Under the pieces are notes generated by a model. It ran no database searches, was not told the origin of the DNA, and was given only the letters and a program-made list of their open reading frames with translations. A stretch of DNA of 14,702 bases from Rhodoferax sp. (lineage in GTDB: Bacteria > Pseudomonadota > Gammaproteobacteria > Burkholderiales > Burkholderiaceae_C), in NCBI GenBank assembly GCA_021737905.1, contig JAIPDA010000026.1, forward strand, positions 1 to 14,702, in the 5' to 3' direction. Shown one piece after another: positions 1 through 5,244 of this stretch. How positions within the stretch are numbered: the first letter of the stretch is position 1; each line of letters opens with the position of its first letter. The position numbers were made by a program, and so were the translations under genes.

Positions 1-2358
1 CAGCGCAGTGACCTGCGCGGCTTTCTTTTCCCAGTGCGGGTCCAGCAGCTGCTTCTTTAAAAGATGGCCGGCCACTTGCTCGACCCACTGCGGCTCGATG
101 TTGGCAATGCCGCGGCCAAACAGGCGCGTGGTTTCGACCAGCTCGGCCGCCACGATCCAGCGGCCGGGTTTTTTGCTCAGCTTGGCGCCGGGGTGCGGAA
201 AAAACTTGATGCCACGTGCGCCCAGGTATTCACCCGCCTGTGCTGAGCCCGTCGAAGCATCCTCAGGCTTGTAGCCCAGATTGCCGAGCAGGCCGCAAAG
301 CATGGACAGGTGCAGTTGCTCGTAGCTGGCAGGTTTGTCGTTCAGCTGCCAGCCCTGCTCGCCGATGACGCTGTGCAACTGCGAATGAATGTCGCGCCAC
401 TCGCGCACGCGGCGGATGTTGACGTAGTTCTCGCGCAGCAGGTTTTCGTATTGGCGGTTGGAGAGCTTGTGCGAAGACCCTTCGACAAGCTCAGGGCGAA
501 CGGATGGGGGCTCAGGGCGAACGGTTTTTGTACCCGTTCGCCCTGAGCCTGTCGAAGGTCCCCTCAATTCAACCATTCGCCCTGAGCCTGTCGAAGGGCC
601 CCTTAATTCAACCGCTCGTCCTGAACCTGTCGAAGGTCCCCTCAATTGAACCGTTCGTCCTGAGCCTGTCGAAGGGCCCCTCAATTCAACCGTTCGCCCT
701 GAGCCTGTCGAAGGGCCTCCCCGCGAGTCGCCCAGCCATTTCCAAAGCTTGAGATACCCGCTGAACTCGCTTTTCTCGTCATCAAACTTGGCATGCGCCT
801 GGTCGGCCTGGGTCTGCTTGTCCATGGGCCGGTCGCGCACGTCTTGCACGCTGAGCGCGCTGGCGATCACCATGACTTCGTCCAGCGCGCCGCGGTCTTT
901 GGCTTCCAGAATCATGCGGCCCACGCGCGGGTCCAGCGGCAGTTTGGCCAGCGTGCGGCCAACCGGCGTGAGTTCGTTGTCGTCGTCCACCGCGCCGAGC
1001 TCGGCCAGCAGCTGGTAGCCGTCGGCAATGGCGCGGCGTTGGGGTGGCTCGATGAAGGCGAAGTCTTCCACCGCGCCCAGGTGCAGCGCTTTCATGCGCA
1101 AGATCACCGCAGCCAGCGAGCTGCGCAAAATCTCGGGGTCGGTGAAACGCGGTCGGCCCACATAATCTTGCTCGTCGTAGAGGCGAATGCAGATGCCGTC
1201 GGCCACTCGGCCGCAGCGGCCGGCGCGCTGGTTGGCGGCCGCCTGCGACACCGGCTCGACCATCAACTGCTCTACTTTGTTGCGAAAGCTGTAGCGTTTG
1301 ACGCGGGCCGTGCCGGCGTCAATCACATAACGAATGCCCGGCACCGTGAGCGAGGTTTCGGCCACATTGGTGGCCAGCACGATGCGCCGGCCGCTGTGGC
1401 CTTCAAAGATGCGGTCTTGCTCGGCCTGGCTCAGGCGCGCAAACAGCGGCAGCACTTCGGCGTTGCGCAGCAGGGGCTGGTGGGCCAGGTGCTTGCGCAG
1501 GTGGTCGGCAGCTTCGCGGATCTCGCGCTCGCCGGGCAAAAAGATCAGGATGTCGCCCGCGCTGTGCGGGCTGCGCCAGAGCTCATCCACGCCGTCGGCA
1601 ATGGCGTCGTTCAGGTCGTAGTCGCGAGACTCCTCGTAAGGCCGGTAGCGTTGCTCGACGGGGAACATGCGCCCAGACACCATGATGACCGGTGCCGGAA
1701 TCTTGTGCCCCCACGCTTCGCGCTGCGCGTCGTCGCTGCCCCCCGAGGGGGCGTCGCCCGGCTTGGGGCGGTCCGGCGCCGGGCTGGCAGACGCAAAGTA
1801 ATCCGCAAAGCGCTGCGCATCAATCGTTGCCGATGTGATGATGACCTTGAGGTCGGGCCGGCGCGGCAAGAGCTGGCGCAGGTAGCCGAGCAAAAAGTCG
1901 ATGTTCAGGCTGCGTTCGTGCGCTTCGTCAATGATGATGGTGTCGTAGGCGCGCAGCAGCGGGTCGGTTTGCGTCTCGGCCAGCAAAATGCCGTCCGTCA
2001 TCAGCTTGACCGAGGCGTCGCGGCCCAGACGGTCCTGAAAGCGCACCTTGAAGCCGACCACGTCGCCCAGAGGCGTCTTGAGTTCTTCGGCAATGCGCTT
2101 GGCCACGCTGGAGGCTGCTATGCGCCGGGGCTGTGTGTGGCCGATCAGCGGGCCGCGACCGCCGGGGTAATTGAGCTTGCCGCGGCCCATGGCCAAGGCG
2201 ATCTTGGGCAGCTGGGTGGTCTTGCCCGAGCCGGTTTCACCGCAGACGATGACCACCTGGTGCGCGGCAATAGCGGCCGTGATTTCGTCGCGCTTGCCCG
2301 ACACCGGCAGCGATTCGGGGAACTCAATAACCAGGGGGGAAGGTGAAATAGCAGACAA
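1..2358 (-). CDS. hrpA: ATP-dependent RNA helicase HrpA (DEAH-box), C-terminus beyond window
   Basis: DEAH-box RNA helicase, cytoplasmic, acting on mRNA; E. coli HrpA is implicated in mRNA processing and rescue of stalled ribosomes. The frame stays open from 2358 to position 1 (786 codons), so the last ~500 residues of a ~1300-residue family lie outside. Visible motifs: Walker A GETGSGKT near residues 39-46, DEAH at 144-147, SAT at 176-178, and motif VI QRAGRCGR at 377-384. Start: an in-frame TAA at 2368-2370 limits the choice, and TTG at 2358 (reading MSAISPSP) is the only usual start codon before the conserved FPESLPVSGKRDEI segment. There is no clear Shine-Dalgarno, so the start is tentative. 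Compared with E. coli HrpA, three stretches are extra and all keep the frame: residues ~190-218, ~546-627 and ~700-708. Each coincides with a dispersed repeat (separate entries). It is divergent from argA. The helicase core is intact, so I expect a functional protein. Confidence 0.96.
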   Translation of the reverse strand, partial: MSAISPSPLVIEFPESLPVSGKRDEITAAIAAHQVVIVCGETGSGKTTQLPKIALAMGRGKLNYPGGRGPLIGHTQPRRIAASSVAKRIAEELKTPLGDVVGFKVRFQDRLGRDASVKLMTDGILLAETQTDPLLRAYDTIIIDEAHERSLNIDFLLGYLRQLLPRRPDLKVIITSATIDAQRFADYFASASPAPDRPKPGDAPSGGSDDAQREAWGHKIPAPVIMVSGRMFPVEQRYRPYEESRDYDLNDAIADGVDELWRSPHSAGDILIFLPGEREIREAADHLRKHLAHQPLLRNAEVLPLFARLSQAEQDRIFEGHSGRRIVLATNVAETSLTVPGIRYVIDAGTARVKRYSFRNKVEQLMVEPVSQAAANQRAGRCGRVADGICIRLYDEQDYVGRPRFTDPEILRSSLAAVILRMKALHLGAVEDFAFIEPPQRRAIADGYQLLAELGAVDDDNELTPVGRTLAKLPLDPRVGRMILEAKDRGALDEVMVIASALSVQDVRDRPMDKQTQADQAHAKFDDEKSEFSGYLKLWKWLGDSRGGPSTGSGRTVELRGPSTGSGRTVQLRGPSTGSGRAVELRGPSTGSGRMVELRGPSTGSGRTGTKTVRPEPPSVRPELVEGSSHKLSNRQYENLLRENYVNIRRVREWRDIHSQLHSVIGEQGWQLNDKPASYEQLHLSMLCGLLGNLGYKPEDASTGSAQAGEYLGARGIKFFPHPGAKLSKKPGRWIVAAELVETTRLFGRGIANIEPQWVEQVAGHLLKKQLLDPHWEKKAAQVTAL
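239..260 (-). repeat. Single dispersed-repeat half-element inside hrpA
   Basis: The plus strand reads TGCTGAGCCCGTCGAAGC, a diverged copy of the CTGAGCCTGTCGAAGG core repeated at 541-717. In the hrpA frame it encodes ASTGSAQA, inserted between conserved segments LGYKPED and EYLGARG, where E. coli HrpA has no extra residues. It adds about nine residues without breaking the frame. Confidence 0.7.
479..558. repeat. Long inverted repeat (two 25-nt arms) inside hrpA
   Basis: Arm 479-503 (starting CCTTCGACAAGCTCAGGG) is the reverse complement of arm 534-558 (ending CTGAGCCTGTCGAAGG) with one mismatch in 25. The 30-nt loop holds a further partial copy, CTCAGGGCGAACGG, at 511-524. It is a palindromic dispersed element; the right arm is also the first unit of the tandem array that follows. 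In the hrpA frame it reads as RPEP..RPELVEG-type peptide, a hallmark of these elements when translated. Confidence 0.85.
541..717 (-). repeat. Tandem array, five copies of a 39-bp unit, in frame in hrpA
   Basis: Copies of the CCCTGAGCCTGTCGAAGG core start at 541, 580, 619, 658 and 697, an exact 39-bp period; the last copy is partial. 39 bp is 13 codons, so hrpA reads five repeats of GPSTGSGRTVELR with substitutions (T/A/M at position 9, E/Q at 11). No stop codon occurs in the hrpA frame. The array with the palindrome to its left adds about 80 residues between conserved LKLWKWLGD and LSNRQYENLLREN, adjacent segments in E. coli HrpA. The low-complexity Gly/Ser/Pro character suggests a flexible surface loop. 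Confidence 0.9.
1707..1776 (-). repeat. Second dispersed repeat family inserted in frame in hrpA
   Basis: The segment has a GC palindrome (GCCCCC-CGA-GGGGGC, 1738-1752) flanked by CGCTTCGCGCTGCG and CTTGGGGCGGTCCGG stretches. This arrangement resembles a repeat I recall from intergenic regions of Comamonadaceae. In the hrpA frame it encodes roughly DRPKPGDAPSGGSDDAQREA, lying between the SAT motif region (..DYFAS) and conserved PVIMVSGRMFPVEQRYRP. E. coli HrpA goes nearly directly from one to the other. Family identity is from memory; the extra in-frame segment is visible directly. Confidence 0.65.
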
Positions 2359-2424
2359 GCGTGAAACTTAGGTGAAAATCGGCGCAAAGGTTTTGATAGC
2401 AAAGCCTCTTCATACAAAGAAACC

Positions 2425-3777
2425 ATGTCCGCCGTTTTCAATTTTACCTTTGTGCCCTGGTTCCGCTCGGTGGCCCCTTACATCCACCTGCACCGGGGCA
2501 AGACCTTTGTGGTCGGCATGGCCGGCGAAGCCATTGCGGCCGGCAAGCTGGCGCACATTGCGCAAGACCTGGCGCTGATCCAGAGCATGGGCGTGAAGAT
2601 CGTGCTGGTGCACGGCTTTCGCCCCCAGGTCAACGAACAACTTACCGCTAAAGGCCACGAGGCTCAGTATTCACACGGCATGCGCATCACCGATTCGGTG
2701 GCGCTGGACTGCGCGCAAGAAGCCGCCGGGCAGTTGCGCTATGAAATTGAAGCCGCCTTCAGCCAGGGCCTGCCCAACACACCCATGGCCGGCTCGACGG
2801 TGCGCGTGATCTCCGGCAACTTCATCACCGCCCGGCCGGTCGGCATTGTCGATGGGGTTGATTTCAAACACTCGGGCCTGGTGCGCAAGGTGGACACCGT
2901 GGGAATTCGGCGCACGCTGGAGTTCGGCTCGATGGTGCTGCTGTCGCCTTTCGGCTTTTCGCCGACCGGCGAAGCCTTCAACCTGACCATGGAAGAAGTC
3001 GCCACCAGCGTGGCCATTGAGTTGCAGGCCGACAAGCTGATTTTTCTGACCGAGGTTCCCGGCATCCGCATCGATCCCGCGCAGCCGGCCAGCGACGACA
3101 ACCCGATTGACACCGAGCTGCCGCTGGCCGCCGCCAAGAAACTTTTGGCAGATCTGCCTGACGCCCAGCAACCCAGCGACACGGCCTTTTATTTGCAGCA
3201 CTGCGTCAAAGCCTGCCAGCACGGCGTCGAGCGCAGTCATATCCTGCCCTTTGCCACTGACGGCGCCTTGCTGTTGGAAATCTATGTGCACGACGGGATA
3301 GGCACCATGGTGATTGATGAAAAGCTCGAAAGCCTGCGCGAAGCCACCATCGACGACGTAGGCGGCATCTTGCAACTGATAGCGCCTTATGAGAAAGACG
3401 GCACACTGGTCAAGCGTGACCGCACAGAGATCGAACGCGACGCCGGCCTGTACACCGTGATAGAGCATGACGGCGTGATCTTCGGCTGTGCGGCGCTTTA
3501 TCCCTACCCGGAGGCCAAGACCGGCGAGATGGCCGCGCTCACCGTGTCGCCGCACACGCAAAGCCAGGGAGACGGCGAACGCATCCTCAAGCGCATTGAG
3601 CAGCGCGCCCGCGCTGCCGGACTACAAAGTATCTTTGTGTTGACCACCCAAACCATGCACTGGTTTTTGAAGCGCGGTTTCAAACCGGCTGAGATCGATT
3701 GGCTGCCCGAAGCGCGCATGCGCAAGTACAACTTGAACCGCAAGAGCCAGGTGATGGTCAAACAACTGGGCCCTTAA
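2425..3777 (+). CDS. argA: Amino-acid N-acetyltransferase (N-acetylglutamate synthase)
   Basis: First enzyme of arginine biosynthesis: acetyl-CoA + glutamate to N-acetylglutamate, in the cytoplasm. The 450 residues show the classic two-domain ArgA. An amino-acid-kinase-like domain (about residues 20-290) has the VHGFRPQVNEQL and LSPFGFSPTGEAFNL segments. A GNAT acetyltransferase domain (about 305-440) has an acetyl-CoA loop reading SPHTQSQGDGERIL. The kinase-like domain is the usual arginine-feedback domain. Length matches the bacterial family (about 440-450). Start ATG at 2425 directly precedes the conserved FVPWFRSVAPYIH; upstream AAAG is a weak ribosome site. It is divergent from hrpA across 66 bp, so both promoters must sit there; I could not pick convincing boxes. 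The gene looks intact. Confidence 0.96.
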   Translation: MSAVFNFTFVPWFRSVAPYIHLHRGKTFVVGMAGEAIAAGKLAHIAQDLALIQSMGVKIVLVHGFRPQVNEQLTAKGHEAQYSHGMRITDSVALDCAQEAAGQLRYEIEAAFSQGLPNTPMAGSTVRVISGNFITARPVGIVDGVDFKHSGLVRKVDTVGIRRTLEFGSMVLLSPFGFSPTGEAFNLTMEEVATSVAIELQADKLIFLTEVPGIRIDPAQPASDDNPIDTELPLAAAKKLLADLPDAQQPSDTAFYLQHCVKACQHGVERSHILPFATDGALLLEIYVHDGIGTMVIDEKLESLREATIDDVGGILQLIAPYEKDGTLVKRDRTEIERDAGLYTVIEHDGVIFGCAALYPYPEAKTGEMAALTVSPHTQSQGDGERILKRIEQRARAAGLQSIFVLTTQTMHWFLKRGFKPAEIDWLPEARMRKYNLNRKSQVMVKQLGP

Positions 3778-3813
3778 TCCTGCTCCGGCTGCAGAGGTGG
3801 CCGGGCGGTTGGC

Positions 3814-4323
3814 CTAGTTACGACGGCGCCACAAACCGCGCAGAAGAACCAGCGCTACCAATGAAATGGCCGTGAAGGCCAAAAACGACCAGTTGGCAAT
3901 TGACAGGCTCAAAAATGTCCAGTCCACCTTGCTGCAGTCACCGCTGCCTTTGAAAATCATCGGGATGGCGCGCTGCAGGGGAAAGGTCTCAATCATTCCG
4001 TAGAAGTCCCGGCCGCAAGAGGCGATCTGGGGCGGGTACAACTGCAGCCAGCTTTGGCGGGCGGCCACAAAAGCTCCGAAAAGCGTGGTCAGTGTGAGCA
4101 ATGACAAGCCCGACAAAAGCGAAGCAGGCTTACGACCAAGTGCAGAAAAACCGGCGATCAGCATCGCCAGCAACAAGGCGTAACGCTGAACAATGCACAT
4201 CGGGCAGGGCTCGAGCCCCACCACATGCTGCAAATACAGACCAAAAGCCAGCATCAAGAAACTGACCAGCGCAATCAAGCCCAAGGCACGTCGCGGCAAA
4301 AGGGTTCTGCGGTCAGAAAACAT
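3814..4323 (-). CDS. dsbB: Disulfide bond formation protein DsbB
   Basis: Inner-membrane quinone reductase that reoxidises periplasmic DsbA. The 169 residues contain four hydrophobic segments (about 12-34, 47-64, 67-88 and 140-162). A first cysteine pair sits in EPCPMC (C40, C43) and a second pair is C103 and C130 in the second periplasmic loop; these are the two redox pairs DsbB requires. The C-terminus is basic (WRRRN), suited to the cytoplasmic side. The frame is open further upstream to 4386, but ATG at 4323 (MFSDRRTLLPRR) gives the family length and a positive-inside N-terminus, so I prefer it. It lies 80 bp downstream of the small Cys protein on the same strand and may be co-transcribed. 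It converges on argA with a 36-bp gap; no good terminator hairpin is visible there. Confidence 0.94.
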   Translation of the reverse strand: MFSDRRTLLPRRALGLIALVSFLMLAFGLYLQHVVGLEPCPMCIVQRYALLLAMLIAGFSALGRKPASLLSGLSLLTLTTLFGAFVAARQSWLQLYPPQIASCGRDFYGMIETFPLQRAIPMIFKGSGDCSKVDWTFLSLSIANWSFLAFTAISLVALVLLRGLWRRRN

Positions 4324-4403
4324 GGGGGAATGAGGGCCGGTTAAGCTGCGCGCCGCCTGAAAAAAAACTTGGCGCGAAACCCGCAAGGCGGGATTTTGAA
4401 TAA

Positions 4404-4655
4404 TTACTGTTTGCCGGCGGCAGCGTTGCTGATCGCTTCATCCAGCGCCTTGCAAGATGGCGCGCAAACGGCTTGGGCTTTACCCAGAACTTTGCGGGTA
4501 CCCATCATCGAGCGCGGGCGATGCTTTCCGCACATGAAACAGGACATGGTCGCGCTGCCAAAAGAGGTCGTTGCCACAAAGGGCGAGCCGGAAACTTTGG
4601 ACTTATAGCGCAGGCCGTCAGGTAGAACAGCGGTTTTGGTTTCAGATCTTGCCAC
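4404..4655 (-). CDS. Small conserved-looking protein with four cysteines, possible zinc ribbon
   Basis: An 83-residue protein of unknown function. It carries two cysteine pairs, C39-F-M-C42 followed by GKHRPRS, and C64-A-P-S-C68: a spacing suited to a small zinc-binding ribbon. There is no signal peptide or membrane segment. The start codon is GTG at 4653-4655 (reading MARSETKT), with AGTAGG upstream as a possible ribosome site. A later ATG at residue 37 would leave only the Cys part. The CGKHRPRS motif feels familiar from Comamonadaceae hypothetical proteins, but I cannot name a family. It lies directly upstream of dsbB on the same strand, so a thiol or metal-related role is conceivable but unproven. 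Confidence 0.65.
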   Translation of the reverse strand: MARSETKTAVLPDGLRYKSKVSGSPFVATTSFGSATMSCFMCGKHRPRSMMGTRKVLGKAQAVCAPSCKALDEAISNAAAGKQ

Positions 4656-4941
4656 GGGCGGTGCCTACTTTCGGTTAACGCTCAAAGCGTTGTGGGGCTT
4701 GCATAGCTTGACTTAAAAAACCACGATGTCTTTGCGCTTTTTCAAGTCTTGAGCCTTATTTTAACGCTGAACGTCCAAGCTTGAGCTGAGAAGGCTGTAA
4801 CTTTGATGACCGTCATCGCAAAACGGCATGGAACGGGGGCAAAACCGCCCGGAAGGTGGCTCGCAGGCAAAGGTCCATAAAATAGACTCCTCACCTGGCC
4901 GCCTATCCACTTTGGCCCTTTTGCTTTTAAGAAAGAATTTC
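4656..4941. promoter_or_regulatory. Divergent intergenic region between the Cys protein gene and yggX
   Basis: 286 bp without a gene, holding the promoters of both flanking units. Visible structures: a small perfect hairpin AACGCT-CAA-AGCGTT at 4677-4691; a perfect inverted repeat GATGAC-C-GTCATC at 4805-4817 that could be an operator; and a -10-like TAAAAT at 4878-4883, about 60 bp upstream of yggX, without a recognisable -35. None is proven. Confidence 0.3.
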
Positions 4942-5214
4942 ATGGCACGCTTTGTCAACTGCATCAAACTCGGCGCGCAAGCCGAAGGGCTTGATTTACC
5001 CCCTTACCCCGGCCCTTTGGGCAAGCGCATCTGGGAAGAAGTCAGCAAGGCAGCCTGGGCGGAGTGGATGAAGCAGCAAACCATGCTGGTGAACGAAAAT
5101 CGACTGAACCTGGCCGATGCGCGTGCCCGCCAATACCTGGCACGCCAAATGGAAAAGCACTTTTTTGGCGACGGCGCAGACGCCGTGGCCGGCTACGTTC
5201 CGCCAACGACTTGA
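4942..5214 (+). CDS. yggX: Fe(2+)-trafficking / oxidative-damage protection protein YggX
   Basis: Small cytoplasmic protein of the YggX family, which protects Fe-S clusters from oxidative damage and is proposed to handle labile iron. It has 90 residues, essentially the family length (E. coli 91). The N-terminus MARFVNCIKLG contains the conserved cysteine (C7). It continues with the family blocks PPYPGPLGKRIWEEVSKAAWAEW, MLVNENRLNLADARARQYL and MEKHFFG (each recognisable). Start ATG at 4942 is preceded by AAGAAAGAA, a reasonable ribosome site. The next gene (mnmC-like) starts 30 bp after its stop in the same frame, so co-transcription is likely. Confidence 0.95.
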   Translation: MARFVNCIKLGAQAEGLDLPPYPGPLGKRIWEEVSKAAWAEWMKQQTMLVNENRLNLADARARQYLARQMEKHFFGDGADAVAGYVPPTT

Positions 5215-5244
5215 ACCCTTGGCACCTGCTGATACGGCGGCAGC

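Noticed and set aside
541..717. Regularly spaced repeats that could suggest a CRISPR array
   Set aside because: The 39-bp units are contiguous with near-identical 'spacers', lie inside a coding frame, and no cas genes are nearby. It is a tandem array of a dispersed repeat.
793..2346. A 517-codon open frame on the plus strand
   Set aside because: It is the exact antisense register of hrpA codons; GC-rich codon bias removes stops on the opposite strand. The minus-strand reading has clear helicase motifs and the plus reading has no family resemblance.
2359..2424. Promoter boxes for argA, such as TTGATA near 2394
   Set aside because: The only TACAAA-like -10 lies 14 bp away, too close for a standard promoter; no convincing pair was found.
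2671..3561. A 296-codon open frame on the minus strand
   Set aside because: Antisense shadow of argA; no recognisable domain.
3778..3813. Possible terminator between argA and dsbB
   Set aside because: Only a 4-bp GGCC/GGCC pairing is visible with no T-tract on either strand; not supportable as a terminator.
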